64,000 bases of DNA from Streptomyces sp. A1277 (GCF_004795015.1 NZ_SSBI01000021.1:1-64000), one strand, 5' to 3'. Counted from the stretch's first letter, positions 8,021-19,852 are shown. The notes: generated by a model from the sequence alone, not told the origin. Made by a program: numbers and translations.

Positions 8021-8638
8021 GTGAGAAGCAGCGGCGACGGTACGGCGGCGGGTGCGCCGTATCCGCAGCAGGGGAGTACAGCCGACCGCACCATGAGGCA
8101 GCCGGCGGTGCCGGCTGCTGTGGCGGGGGGCGGCGTGGCATCGGCCGACGACATCGGCTATCGCGGGCCGACGGCGTGCGCGGCGGCGGGGATCACCTAT
8201 CGGCAGCTCGACTACTGGGCCCGTACCGGCCTGGTCGAGCCGAGTGTCCGTCCGGCGTACGGATCGGGCACCCAGCGGCTCTACAGCTTCCGGGACGTCG
8301 TCCTGCTGAAGATCGTGAAGCGCTTCCTCGACACCGGTGTGGCCCTCCAGAACATCCGCACCACGGTCCAGCACCTGCGGGCCCGTGGTTTCCAGGATCT
8401 GGAGCGCATGACGCTGATGAGCGACGGGGCGACGGTCTACGAGTGCTCCTCGCCCGCCGAGGTCGTGGACCTGCTCCAAGGGGGCCAGGGCGTCTTCGGT
8501 ATCGCCGTGGGGGTGGTGTGGCGGGACGTGGACGCCGCGCTGTCACAGCTGCACGGGGAGCGCGTGGACACCGGGGAGACCCTGATCGGGCACAACCCCA
8601 CCGACGAGCTCGCGCGGCGCCGCAACCGGGCCGTCTGA
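8021..8638 (+). CDS. MerR-family transcriptional regulator (Rv1830-like)
   Basis: A 205-residue protein with a disordered N-terminus (~45 residues) and a MerR helix-turn-helix beginning at DIGYRGPTACAAAGITYRQLDYWARTGLVEP. A helical region containing FLDTGVALQNIRTTVQHLRARG follows. It corresponds to the second MerR gene of the conserved block (Rv1830 in Mycobacterium). GTG 8021 is chosen because AAGGACGGAGGT lies 5-15 bases upstream; the open frame extends to 7943 but would cross the promoter and palindrome. It has its own promoter and possible operator. Confidence 0.88.
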   Translation: MRSSGDGTAAGAPYPQQGSTADRTMRQPAVPAAVAGGGVASADDIGYRGPTACAAAGITYRQLDYWARTGLVEPSVRPAYGSGTQRLYSFRDVVLLKIVKRFLDTGVALQNIRTTVQHLRARGFQDLERMTLMSDGATVYECSSPAEVVDLLQGGQGVFGIAVGVVWRDVDAALSQLHGERVDTGETLIGHNPTDELARRRNRAV

Positions 8639-8730
8639 GCCACTGAGCGCCCCGTCCGGGACGGGAATCGCGGCCTAGCGGGCAGTGGTGGCGGGGCGAT
8701 TGTCAGTGCCGTAGGGCACCATCGGCTGGT

Positions 8731-10194
8731 GTGAGAGCCGCGCCCACCATCCTGCATCTGGACATGGATGCCTTCTACGCCTCCGCGGAGCAGGCGGCGA
8801 AGCCGAGCCTGCGCGGCAAACCGGTCGTGGTGGGCGGGCTCGGCCCCCGCGGGGTCGTCGCGACCGCCTCGTACGAGGCACGGCGGTTCGGGGTGCACTC
8901 GGCCATGCCGATGGCGCAGGCCAGGCGGCTCGCGCCGAACGCCGCCTATCTGGTTCCGCGCTTCGCGCTCTACCGGTCCGTGAGCGACCAGGTCATGGAG
9001 CTGCTGGGCCGCCTCTCGCCGCTGGTGGAGCCGCTGAGCCTGGACGAGGCATTCGTCGACCTGGAAGCGGGCTCCATGGCCGACGACGCCGCCTCGGCCC
9101 TGGAGATCGGCCGGCAGCTGCGCGAGGCGATCGAGGCGGTCACCGGGCTGAGTGGTTCGGTCGGTCTCGCGGGTTCCAAGATGCTCGCCAAGATCGCCTC
9201 CGAGGAGGCGAAGCCCGACGGGATACGGCTGATCGAGCCCGGCACCGAGCGGGACATGCTCGCTCCCATGCCGGTGAGAACGCTGCCCGGCGTCGGCCCC
9301 GCCACCGCGGACCATCTGCGCCGCGCCGGGATGACCACGGTGGACGACCTGGCCGAGGCGGGCGAGGCGGAGCTCGTACGGCTGCTGGGGAAGGCGCACG
9401 GCGGCTCGCTGCACCGGATGGCGTTCGGCTACGACGACCGGCCGGTGGTGGCCGAGCGCGACGCGAAATCGGTGTCGGTCGAGGACACCTTCGACACGGA
9501 CCTGCACGACCGGGTCCGGGTGCGGACCGAGGTGGAGCGGCTGGCCGACCGGTGCGTCCAGCGGCTGAGGGCGGCCGGGCGGTCGGGGCGCACGGTGGTG
9601 CTGAAGGTGCGCCGGTACGACTTCTCCACCCTGACCCGTTCGGAGACCCTGCGCGGCCCCACCGACGACCCCGCCGTGGTACGGGAGGCCGCCGCACGGC
9701 TCCTGGAGTCCGTGGACACCACCGGGGGCGTGCGGCTCCTTGGCGTGGGCGTCACGGGGCTCGCCGACTTCACCCAGGAGGACCTGTTCGCCCAGGCGGC
9801 CGGCGAGCGGGCGGCGGCCGCTCTCCCGGGCGGCCCCGATGAGCGGCCCGAGAAGGCCGCCGACAGCCGCGAGGGGCGGCCGGAGCCCGAGCCGGGACCG
9901 GAAGCCGCCGAGCAGCCCGCCGCGCGGCGCTGGCCGGCCGGACACGACGTACGGCACGACGTGCACGGACACGGCTGGGTGCAGGGGAGCGGGGTCGGCC
10001 GGGTCACCGTGCGCTTCGAGGAACCCGGGTCCGAGCCCGGCCGGGTGCGCACGTTCCGGATCGACGACCCCGCACTGCGGCCCGCCGATCCGCTGCCGCT
10101 CGTGCGGGAGCCGCCGGACTACTCCTCCTGGCCGGCCAGCCTGCCGAAGTCGCGGTCCGGGGCCGGGGCGCCCGGGGCGGAGTCCAGCCCGTAG
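8731..10194 (+). CDS. dinB: DNA polymerase IV (Y-family, error-prone)
   Basis: A 487-residue translesion polymerase. The N-terminal palm carries the catalytic LDMDAFYASAEQ motif (residues ~9-20) and the second acidic cluster in SLDEAFVDLE; finger, thumb and little-finger regions follow to about residue 360. The last ~125 residues form a Pro/Glu/Gly-rich linker and a C-terminal segment, longer than in E. coli DinB but usual in Streptomyces. The GTG start at 8731 gives the expected N-terminus, although no strong ribosome-binding site is visible. The 3' end overlaps the convergent PRC-barrel gene by 76 bases. Confidence 0.9.
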   Translation: MRAAPTILHLDMDAFYASAEQAAKPSLRGKPVVVGGLGPRGVVATASYEARRFGVHSAMPMAQARRLAPNAAYLVPRFALYRSVSDQVMELLGRLSPLVEPLSLDEAFVDLEAGSMADDAASALEIGRQLREAIEAVTGLSGSVGLAGSKMLAKIASEEAKPDGIRLIEPGTERDMLAPMPVRTLPGVGPATADHLRRAGMTTVDDLAEAGEAELVRLLGKAHGGSLHRMAFGYDDRPVVAERDAKSVSVEDTFDTDLHDRVRVRTEVERLADRCVQRLRAAGRSGRTVVLKVRRYDFSTLTRSETLRGPTDDPAVVREAAARLLESVDTTGGVRLLGVGVTGLADFTQEDLFAQAAGERAAAALPGGPDERPEKAADSREGRPEPEPGPEAAEQPAARRWPAGHDVRHDVHGHGWVQGSGVGRVTVRFEEPGSEPGRVRTFRIDDPALRPADPLPLVREPPDYSSWPASLPKSRSGAGAPGAESSP

Positions 10195-10487
10195 TGCCGG
10201 TAGAGCTGGAGCTCCTGCTCGGGGGAGAGATGGCGGCCCACCCCGAAGTCGGGCGCGTCCTTGATCAGCGCACGGTCGAACGGGACACGCAGGGTGTCCT
10301 CGACGAGTTCGCTGGGCTCCAGCGGGACGAAGGCGTCCCGGCTGAACAGGCCGGTGCGCACGGCCGCCCACTCCGGTACGCCGGTCGCGTCGTCGAGGTA
10401 CACCTCGTCCACGGTCCCGATCTTGGTGCCTTTGCGGTCGAAAGCCTTGCGGCCGATCAGGCTGCGCGGGTCGATGTCGGTCTGCAC
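10119..10487 (-). CDS. PRC-barrel domain protein
   Basis: A 122-residue cytoplasmic protein whose N-terminal ~85 residues form a PRC-barrel (DPRSLIGRKAFDRKGTKIGTVDEVYLDDATGVPEW). A short tail containing LSPEQELQLYRHYGLD follows. PRC-barrel proteins act as small adaptor domains; no specific function can be given. GTG 10487 follows GGGAGGG with a short spacing; an in-frame GTG at 10499 is the alternative. It is convergent with dinB and overlaps it by 76 bases. It is divergent from the gcvP riboswitch region. Confidence 0.82.
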   Translation of the reverse strand: MQTDIDPRSLIGRKAFDRKGTKIGTVDEVYLDDATGVPEWAAVRTGLFSRDAFVPLEPSELVEDTLRVPFDRALIKDAPDFGVGRHLSPEQELQLYRHYGLDSAPGAPAPDRDFGRLAGQEE

Positions 10488-10584
10488 GGTCCCTCCCACA
10501 TGGGTCGCGGCTGGTCCACAGCACTACAGAAGTGCAGTTGCGTGGTGTCGGCCACTCGAGAATTCTCGTCGTGTACCCCGCTGG

Positions 10585-10590
10585 TAGGCT
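10585..10590 (+). promoter_or_regulatory. Possible -10 element for the gcvP leader
   Basis: TAGGCT lies about 20-25 bases before the first aptamer of the glycine riboswitch and fits TAnnnT. No convincing -35 hexamer is present at 17-18 bases, so this is a weak assignment. Confidence 0.35.
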
Positions 10591-10610
10591 GTCAACGGCT
10601 GCTGACCCCG

Positions 10611-10825
10611 TGCGGGAGAGTCCTCCGGAACCGATCCGGAGGCGCCGAAGGAGCAAATCCTCCCCGGAATCTCTCAGGCCCCCGTACCGCGCGGACGAGG
10701 TCACTCTGGAAAGCAGGGCGGGTTGGGCGCGGCCATCGGCCGGGCGCGACTTCTCCCTCACCGACGGTGAAAGCCGGCGCCCGTGGTGCCGGTGAAGCTC
10801 TCAGGTTGAGATGACAGAGGGGGAG
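10611..10825 (+). ncRNA. Tandem glycine riboswitch upstream of gcvP
   Basis: Two glycine aptamers lie back to back. The first has GCGGGAGAGT, CGCCGAAGGAGCAA, GGAATCTCTCAGG and CTCTGGAAAGC in the family's order. The second repeats the pattern with CACCGACGGTGAAAGCC, GAAGCTCTCAGG and GACAGAGGGGGAGG. The 3' aptamer ends about 65 bases before the gcvP start codon. Tandem glycine riboswitches are known to switch on the glycine cleavage system when glycine is abundant, and such a switch has been described before gcvP in Streptomyces. The boundaries are approximate. Confidence 0.9.
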
Positions 10826-10889
10826 GCCGTTCGGGCACCCCGCGCCGTGGTGCCCCTCGCAGGTCGTGACAGACCAGGAGGCCTCCACC

Positions 10890-13775
<2,886 letters not shown>

Positions 13776-13817
13776 TCCGGCGGCACCGGATCGAACGGTG
13801 TGACGCGGACATGCGTC

Positions 13818-13851
13818 GGGGCCGGTGCGGAGATTCCTCCGGGCCGGCCCC
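13818..13851 (+). terminator. Terminator after gcvP
   Basis: GGGGCCGG (13818-13825) pairs with CCGGCCCC (13844-13851), with a second stem CGGAG/CTCCG inside. The hairpin is followed by TTTCC and lies 43 bases after the gcvP stop, before a convergent gene. Confidence 0.75.
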
Positions 13852-13871
13852 TTTCCGTACCGGGCGGCTGC

Positions 13872-14078
13872 TCAGGCCGCCTTCATCACCCGGCTTGCCG
13901 CCAGATGCCTGTGCGGGGCGATGATCTGCCCGTCCGGAAGCAGCTCACCGGTGTCCTCGAAGAGCAGGACGCCGTTGCACAGCAGGCTCCAGCCCTGTTC
14001 CGGGTGGTGCGCCACCTGGCGGGCGGCTTCCCGGTCGGGTGAGTCGGCTGTCGGGCAGGGTGGCTGATGCTGGCACAT
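13872..14078 (-). CDS. DUF5999 family small protein
   Basis: A 68-residue conserved Streptomyces protein (MCQHQPPCPTADSPDREAA ... HPEQGWSLLCNGVLLFEDTGELLPDG). Its N-terminus has two close cysteines (C2, C8) and one histidine, and a third cysteine lies near residue 33. That could bind a metal, but no function is known. The ATG at 14078 gives the usual length; an in-frame ATG at 14135 would add 19 residues and also lacks a clear ribosome-binding site. Confidence 0.78.
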   Translation of the reverse strand: MCQHQPPCPTADSPDREAARQVAHHPEQGWSLLCNGVLLFEDTGELLPDGQIIAPHRHLAASRVMKAA

Positions 14079-14332
14079 GGATGGGTTCTTTCGCTGCGTC
14101 GAGTTGAGTGTCCCGCGGTGTGGCGAGGTGTTCATGGCCGCCCCCGTTTCGATCGGTCCGGTCCCAGTGTTGCCCCACGGCCGTCAATCCGCAGGGATTT
14201 CGCCGCAGCGCTTACCCGCCTCCCATGACGCGTCACCCGCCCGGACGGCTCAACTCAACTGCACTGCCCCTTCGGGTGGTTCGGGGTGGCCGGATGGGAC
14301 TAGTCCGGATGGGCCGGGCCCGGCACGCCGGA

Positions 14333-14383
14333 CCGGGCGCTGTGCCCCGCCGCCCGGACCGGGTGACGGGGCACAGCGCCCGG
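14333..14383 (-). terminator. Terminator of the hypothetical gene at 14.4-15.0 kb
   Basis: CCGGGCGCTGTGCCCCG (14333-14349) pairs perfectly over 17 bp with CGGGGCACAGCGCCCGG (14367-14383), just past the stop of the minus-strand gene. It is the only structured element in the 324-bp gap between the DUF5999 gene and that gene. Confidence 0.8.
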
Positions 14384-14402
14384 AAGGGGAGGGCCGCCGG
14401 TT

Positions 14403-14999
14403 TCAGGCGGGGGCCGGGGAGCCCAGCAGGGGGCCCGTGCCCGGGGTGATGCGGGTGGTGATCACGGGCAGGAGATCGGCGGCCCGGTGCGGGCGGTGCG
14501 CCGCGATGCCCGGCGGAGCGGGCGCCAGCGGCACGAGCAGGTCGGCCGGGGCGGGGGAGCCGCAGGAGGCGTCGGCCTCGGGGTCGCCGTGCAGCCACAG
14601 GGCCAGCATGTAGAGGTCGGGGATGGACAGCAGCCTCGGCTGGCAGGGGATGCTCATTCCCTCCGCCTGGCGCAGGGCGAGCTCCGTCGAGGCGATGTAC
14701 GGGCCCTCGAAGAAGTGCGAGAAGGCCCAGCCGTCGGGTGTGAGCATGGTGTCCGCCGCCGCCACCGCCCGCTCCGTGCTGCGGATCTGGAAGCGCCAGG
14801 CGGCGAGCCGGGTGACGGGCGCGACTCCGCCCGGGACGAGGTCCAGCACGTGGACGGGCAGCGGGTGTTCGGGGCTCAGAGGTCCCTGTGCGGACCGCAG
14901 GGCGGGGGTACGGGCCTCGCGGACCGCGGTCGGTGAACCGAGCGCCGCGAGAACGCTTCTCAGCGCGGGCGCGGGGGCCGGGGGAACATGCAGCGGCAT
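14403..14999 (-). CDS. Hypothetical protein conserved in Streptomyces (function unknown)
   Basis: A 198-residue protein without a signal peptide or membrane segment. A proline/alanine-rich N-terminus leads to a central region with TPDGWAFSHFFEGPYIASTELALRQAEGMSIPCQP. I do not recognise a characterised domain. The ATG at 14999 is preceded by GAGAGGCGAG; codon-position GC bias supports the frame. It is followed by its own strong hairpin and is probably monocistronic. Many of its hydrophobic and aromatic residues fall in the central ~90 residues, which is probably the folded part. Confidence 0.7.
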   Translation of the reverse strand: MPLHVPPAPAPALRSVLAALGSPTAVREARTPALRSAQGPLSPEHPLPVHVLDLVPGGVAPVTRLAAWRFQIRSTERAVAAADTMLTPDGWAFSHFFEGPYIASTELALRQAEGMSIPCQPRLLSIPDLYMLALWLHGDPEADASCGSPAPADLLVPLAPAPPGIAAHRPHRAADLLPVITTRITPGTGPLLGSPAPA

Positions 15000-15483
15000 A
15001 ATTGGCTCGCCTCTCACTTCGGAGACACGGTGGTGCGCGGGCGGGTGCAGCAGACGGCGCTGTCGGCGTGCGGGGCCGGAGGAGGCCGGTGACTGAGCCG
15101 GTGCGTCAACTCTCTGCCTCGTCCGCGGAGTTTATACGACACGTGTTCACGCGGTGTTTCCACTAGCCGCCACGGCTATTGCCGGCAAGGCGGTATCCGG
15201 ACTTTATTATGCGGAGATCGTGCTGTTTCGGCGCGAGCGGCGCAGCCGCCGCCTCGGGTTTTTCCCGCACCGCGGTCGGCTGAAACCCATCGGAGTTTTA
15301 CGAGCCCTCCGTACGGGAAACCGGTCGTGGCTTCATGCCGAGTGAATGTGCCGGGGGCCCCGGCGCTCAGATTAGCGGGTGCGCGCCGTCCGCGGGGCGT
15401 TACGGATCACGTCCTGCGGGCATTATCGATCGTGATGCGAGCGGCCCCGGCCGCGTGCTGTCCACTCGAGGAGGGACACTTCG
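15000..15483. other. 484-bp intergenic region with lower GC than its surroundings
   Basis: This divergent intergenic region holds no gene that I can support. A 63-codon open frame at 15154-15345 has weak coding character and no ribosome-binding site. AT-rich patches include TTTATACGAC (near 15131) and ACTTTATTAT (15201-15210), which could contain -10 elements for either flanking gene. No -35 partner is convincing. Confidence 0.4.
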
Positions 15484-16989
15484 ATGGGGGAGAAGGTCGT
15501 CGCGGGCGCCTTTGACCTGTCCGACCGGCAGAAGTACCGGAGGAAGCTGCACCAGTGCCTGGAGGCGCTGTCCGGACTTCTGGCCGAGCGGCGGTTCGAC
15601 CGGCCGCGCAACCTCATGGGCATGGAGATCGAGCTGAATCTGACGGGCTCCGACGCCATGCCGAAGATGTTGAATGGGCAGGTGCTGGAGCGCATCGCGA
15701 GCCAGGATTTCCAGACGGAACTGGGGATGTTCAATCTGGAGGTGAACATAGTCCCCCACCATCTGTCGGGGCGCGTTCTCGATCAGCTGGCCGAAGAGCT
15801 GAGGACCGGGCTCGGATATGCCGACCGGAAGGCCGGTGAAGTCGATGCCGGGATCATGATGATCGGAATCCTGCCGACGCTCGGCCGCGACGACATGGTC
15901 CGGTCCAATCTCTCCGACGTGGACCGCTACGCCCTGCTGAACGATCAAATGGTCGCGGCCCGCGGCGAAGATTTCTCGCTGGATATCGAAGGCGTCGAGC
16001 GACTGGTCTGCACCTCCGGATCGATCACCCCGGAGGCGGCCTGCACCTCGCTCCAGCTGCATCTCCAGGTGACGCCGGAACGTTTCGCCGACGTGTGGAA
16101 CGCGGCCCAGGCCGTCGCCGCCGTCCAGGTGGCCCTGGGCGCCAACTCGCCCTTCCTGTTCGGCCGCGAGGTGTGGCGCGAGTCGCGGCCGCCGCTGTTC
16201 GAGCAGGCCACCGACACCCGGCCGCCCGAACTGCGCAATCAGGGCGTGCGGCCCCGGACCTGGTTCGGGGAGAAGTGGATCGGCTCGGTCCGGGAGCTCT
16301 TCGAGGAGAACCTGCGCTACTTCCCCCCGCTGCTGCCCATCTGCGACGAGGAGGAGCCGCTGCGCGTGCTCGCCGACGGCGGGGTGCCGCGCCTCCAGGA
16401 GCTGGTCCTGCACAACGGCACGGTCTACCGGTGGAACCGGCCGGTGTACGGGCTGGCGGACGGCGTGCCCCACCTCCGGGTGGAGAACCGGGTGCTGCCC
16501 GCGGGCCCGACCGTCGCCGATGTCATCGCCAACACCGCGCTCTACTACGGCCTGGTCCGGGCCCTCGCGGAGGAGTCGCGTCCGGTGTGGACCCGGATGC
16601 CGTTCTCCGCCGCCGCGGAGAACTTCGAGACCGCGTGCCGCCGGGGCATCGACGCCGAGCTGCTGTGGCCGAGGCCGGGCCGCTCCGGGGGCCTGACCCG
16701 GGTGCCGGTGGTGAAGCTGGTACGGGACGAGCTGCTGCCGCTGGCCGCCGCTGGGCTCGACGCCTGGAACATCGAGCCGGCCGACCGGGACCACTACCTC
16801 GGGATCATCGAGGAGCGCTGCAAGCGGCGGACGAACGGCGCGTCCTGGCAGGCGGACACCTACCACCGGGCGCGCGAGGCCGGGCTCGACCGGGGCGCCG
16901 CGCTCGCCGCGATGACCCGGCGCTACGCGGAGCTGATGCAGGGCGGCGACCCCGTGCACAGCTGGCCGGTGGGCATCTGGACGCTGTGA
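15484..16989 (+). CDS. Glutamate-cysteine ligase (GCS2) family protein
   Basis: A 501-residue protein of the GCS2 carboxylate-amine ligase family, which forms gamma-glutamyl amide bonds using ATP. The N-terminal MGMEIELNLTG is the family's Glu-rich metal/ATP motif; HNGTVYRWNRPVYG and HLRVENRVLPAGPTVADVIAN are further conserved blocks. ATG 15484 is preceded by GAGGAGGG with ideal spacing. Streptomyces normally makes mycothiol rather than glutathione, so gamma-glutamylcysteine as an end product is uncertain. A role in ergothioneine-type synthesis or another gamma-glutamyl conjugate is possible; no neighbour points to a pathway. Confidence 0.85.
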   Translation: MGEKVVAGAFDLSDRQKYRRKLHQCLEALSGLLAERRFDRPRNLMGMEIELNLTGSDAMPKMLNGQVLERIASQDFQTELGMFNLEVNIVPHHLSGRVLDQLAEELRTGLGYADRKAGEVDAGIMMIGILPTLGRDDMVRSNLSDVDRYALLNDQMVAARGEDFSLDIEGVERLVCTSGSITPEAACTSLQLHLQVTPERFADVWNAAQAVAAVQVALGANSPFLFGREVWRESRPPLFEQATDTRPPELRNQGVRPRTWFGEKWIGSVRELFEENLRYFPPLLPICDEEEPLRVLADGGVPRLQELVLHNGTVYRWNRPVYGLADGVPHLRVENRVLPAGPTVADVIANTALYYGLVRALAEESRPVWTRMPFSAAAENFETACRRGIDAELLWPRPGRSGGLTRVPVVKLVRDELLPLAAAGLDAWNIEPADRDHYLGIIEERCKRRTNGASWQADTYHRAREAGLDRGAALAAMTRRYAELMQGGDPVHSWPVGIWTL

Positions 16990-17033
16990 CGGGGCGGGCG
17001 CGGCCCGGCCGTAAGCCGTGGCACGTGGCCGGT

Positions 17034-17062
17034 GGCCGGGGCGCACCGCACGCGCCCCGGCC
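17034..17062. terminator. Bidirectional terminator between convergent genes
   Basis: GGCCGGGGCGC (17034-17044) pairs with GCGCCCCGGCC (17052-17062) over a seven-base loop. It sits in the 87-bp gap between the stops of the ligase gene and the minus-strand VWA gene. Confidence 0.75.
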
Positions 17063-17076
17063 CCCGGCCACCGCCG

Positions 17077-18861
17077 CTACTCGGCCGTGCGGCCGTTCTG
17101 GCCCGCGGTCATCACGGCCTGGAGGATCACCGCCTGGATCTCGGCCGGGTCGTTCACCTGGTAGCCGCCGCCCCCGGTGACCTGGGCTATCTGGTCCACC
17201 TCCTCCCGGTCCGCCTCCGGGCCGACCGCGATGGCCAGCAGCGGGACCGGGCGGTCCGGGTCGGCGATGGCCTTCAGCTCGTCGATGAGGGCGGAGCGCG
17301 AGATGGACCGCTCGTCCTGGTTCGAACCGTCGGTCAGGATCACGACCGCGTTGAACTTGCCCTTCACATACGTGCGCTGCGCCTCCTTGTACGAGGCCAG
17401 GATCGTGTCGTACAGGCCGGTCGCGCCGTCCGGGACGGGCTGGAGCGCGGCGAACGCGGCGGCCAGCTTCTCCCGGTGGGTGCCGCCGCCCTTCTCCGCG
17501 TCACCGAGCCGGGAGGTCGGTACCAGCCGGCGGTAGTCCTTGTCGCCGTCGAGCGTGGTGGCGAACTCCCACAGGCCGATCTCGTCGTTCGGCGTGAACT
17601 GGTTGAGGGCCTGGATCAGGGACGCCTTGGTGACGTCCATGCGGGACTGGTTGCGGCCCGGCACGATCGTGGCCATCGAGCCCGAGGCGTCGACGACCGT
17701 GGTGAGCCGTGCGCTCTGCACGGTGATCGTCCACATGCCGAGCGTCTCCTGGAGCGCCTCGTCCGAGGGCGGGGGCGGCTGCCGCTCGGCGTACGGCTGA
17801 GGCTTCTCGCCACCCGCCGCCGCGACCACCTTCTCGTCGGCCGAGCCGTCCGTGGTGCGGAAGCCGTGCTCCTGGAGGGTGCGCAGGGAGCTGTCCTCGG
17901 AGAGCAGGGTCATGAAGCGCAGTGCGGCGCGGCTCTCGTCCGTGCTCTGCTTCTGCTCGTCGACCAGCGTGAACGGGTAGTCGAGCAGCGGAGTGCCGTC
18001 CTTCGGGTAGAAGAGATCGACCTTTCCGTCGCCCGTGGACTCGGCGTTGTGGGCGAAGGCGGCCTGTTCCGAGAGCAGCACCGCCTGGTTGCGTGCCGGA
18101 TTGCCCTCCTCGGCGCCGGAGCCGTCCTGCGGCAGGGTCGCCACCACCTGGGTGTCCCCGTCCGACATCCGCTGGGCGAGCAGCTTCGCGGTGGCCGCGA
18201 CCCTGGTGTCGCTGTCCCCGCCCTGCTTGCCGGCGGACGCGCCGATGCTGGACAGGGCCAGCAGGCCGGTGGCGGAACGCGCGGGGTCGGCCGCGCCGAG
18301 CCGCACCTTGTCCGACTCCATGGCCGCGCCCGTCAACTCCGCCCAGGAGTACGTCTTCCTGGGCCAGCCCAGGCTCTTGGCGGCCGTGGGGACCATGGCC
18401 AGCGTGACGGGGGAGGAGGCGATCGAATCGCCCGGCGTGATCGGGATGGCGTCCCCGTCGCCCTTGGCCCGGCTCAGCCACAGATCGGAGTCGGGAAGCC
18501 ATATCTGGTAGTCGGGGGCGCGGGTGCCGCTGGCGAGCGCGTCCGCCACCTTGTACGAGTCGCGGGCCACCACGTTCACGTCGAGGCAGCGGCCGTCGGA
18601 GCGCACCTCGTCCTTGCGCGCCCGGTCGGCGACGGCACGCACGGCGGGAGCGATGTCCGGCGAGGTCACCATGGACAGGTGTACGGCGCTGTCCTCGCAC
18701 GACTTCGAGAACGAGAGCAACCCGCCCTGTACCGCGATCGCCGCTCCCCCCGCCACGGCGAGTACGAGCACGGTGGCGATGACGACGGTGCGCCGGCGGC
18801 GCGGTGGACGGTCCCCGCCTCCGGCCGCGGCGTAGTCGTCGGGCAAGCTGTGACGTCCCAT
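17077..18861 (-). CDS. Membrane-anchored solute-binding and VWA domain protein
   Basis: A 594-residue protein with a basic cytoplasmic start (PPRRRRT) and one membrane segment or signal anchor near residues 25-45 (VVIATVLVLAVAGGAAIAV). An extracellular type-II solute-binding-like domain spans ~55-350, and a C-terminal von Willebrand A domain carries a complete MIDAS motif DASGSM (D391, S393, S395) and a later LTDGSNQ. The architecture suggests metal-dependent ligand binding outside the cell. ATG 18861 is preceded by AAGGAGGGG. It diverges from the CPBP protease gene. The ligand is unknown. Confidence 0.85.
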   Translation of the reverse strand: MGRHSLPDDYAAAGGGDRPPRRRRTVVIATVLVLAVAGGAAIAVQGGLLSFSKSCEDSAVHLSMVTSPDIAPAVRAVADRARKDEVRSDGRCLDVNVVARDSYKVADALASGTRAPDYQIWLPDSDLWLSRAKGDGDAIPITPGDSIASSPVTLAMVPTAAKSLGWPRKTYSWAELTGAAMESDKVRLGAADPARSATGLLALSSIGASAGKQGGDSDTRVAATAKLLAQRMSDGDTQVVATLPQDGSGAEEGNPARNQAVLLSEQAAFAHNAESTGDGKVDLFYPKDGTPLLDYPFTLVDEQKQSTDESRAALRFMTLLSEDSSLRTLQEHGFRTTDGSADEKVVAAAGGEKPQPYAERQPPPPSDEALQETLGMWTITVQSARLTTVVDASGSMATIVPGRNQSRMDVTKASLIQALNQFTPNDEIGLWEFATTLDGDKDYRRLVPTSRLGDAEKGGGTHREKLAAAFAALQPVPDGATGLYDTILASYKEAQRTYVKGKFNAVVILTDGSNQDERSISRSALIDELKAIADPDRPVPLLAIAVGPEADREEVDQIAQVTGGGGYQVNDPAEIQAVILQAVMTAGQNGRTAE

Positions 18862-19045
18862 GTCGGTGGTGCCCCTCCTTGAGGATGAACAAGGAAATGG
18901 GGGACCACACCATCGGCAATGGCGCTCGCCCCCCGGCCTGTCGCGCATGATCTTCGTACCTGCATTCGAGACCCTAGCGGGGCGGCGAGGGGCTTGGGAC
19001 GCGAATGCACAACTGAGAGCAGGTGTACAGGTGGAGGCGGGGCGT

Positions 19046-19825
19046 GTGGCTGATTCTTTTCCCCAGGAGGCCGTGTCACAACGGATTCTCCGGTCCGAGG
19101 CAGTGCTCGTGCTGGCGCTCTCGCTGGGGGCGAGCGGAGTGTCTGCCCTCATCAGTTTTGTCGGATCGCTGACGAAACCAGGGGGTTTGAAGGATCAGGC
19201 GGCGACCCTCAACGGTTCGTACGCTCCGGGCCGCCCTTGGCTGGATCTCGCCTGGCAGCTGTTCGGTATCGCGACGGCTCTGGTGCCCGTGGCGCTGGTG
19301 GCGCATCTGCTGATCCGGGAAGGGGCGGGGCTGCGGGTCATCGGCTTCGACCGCACCCGGCCGGGGCAGGACCTGGCGCGCGGCACGGTGGTCGCGGCGG
19401 GGATCGGCAGCGCCGGACTGGCGTTCTATCTGGTGGCCAGGGCCGCCGGGTTCAACCTCACGGTCGTCCCCGAGTCGCTGCCCGAGGTGTGGTGGAAGTT
19501 CCCCGTCCTCATCCTCTCGGCACTCCAGAACTCGGTGCTGGAGGAAGTGATCGTCGTCGGATACCTGCTGCGCCGGCTGGGGCAGTTGGGGTGGACGCCG
19601 ATGGCGGCGCTGGTCGCGAGTTCGGTGCTGCGCGGCTCGTACCACCTCTACCAGGGCATCGGCGGGTTCATCGGCAACATGGTGATGGGGATCGTCTTCG
19701 TGCTGCTGTACCGCCGCTGGCAGCGGGTGGGACCGCTGGTCGCGGCGCACGCGCTCCTCGACATCGGCGCCTTCGTCGGGTACGCGCTGCTCGCCGGGAA
19801 GGTGGACTGGCTGCCCACGCCGTGA
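19046..19825 (+). CDS. CPBP family intramembrane metalloprotease
   Basis: A 259-residue protein with about six to eight membrane segments. The CPBP/CAAX-protease motifs are present: the glutamate pair in EEVIVVGYLLRRL, a histidine in GSYHLYQGIGGF, and a C-terminal histidine in AHALLDIG. Family members cleave membrane substrates or confer immunity to peptides. The GTG at 19046 is chosen because GGAGG lies eight bases upstream; upstream in-frame codons look non-coding, and a later GTG at 19073 has AGGAGG but only two bases away. Confidence 0.83.
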   Translation: MADSFPQEAVSQRILRSEAVLVLALSLGASGVSALISFVGSLTKPGGLKDQAATLNGSYAPGRPWLDLAWQLFGIATALVPVALVAHLLIREGAGLRVIGFDRTRPGQDLARGTVVAAGIGSAGLAFYLVARAAGFNLTVVPESLPEVWWKFPVLILSALQNSVLEEVIVVGYLLRRLGQLGWTPMAALVASSVLRGSYHLYQGIGGFIGNMVMGIVFVLLYRRWQRVGPLVAAHALLDIGAFVGYALLAGKVDWLPTP

Positions 19826-19852
19826 ACGGCGGCGAGCGCGGTCGTGGGACAC

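Noticed and set aside
8640..8660. CCCGTCCGGGACGGG after the second merR gene as a terminator
   Set aside because: The arms meet without a workable loop and no T-tract follows, so a functional hairpin is doubtful.
15154..15345. 63-codon frame in the gap before the glutamate-cysteine ligase-like gene
   Set aside because: No ribosome-binding site, no known domain, and base composition more like promoter DNA.
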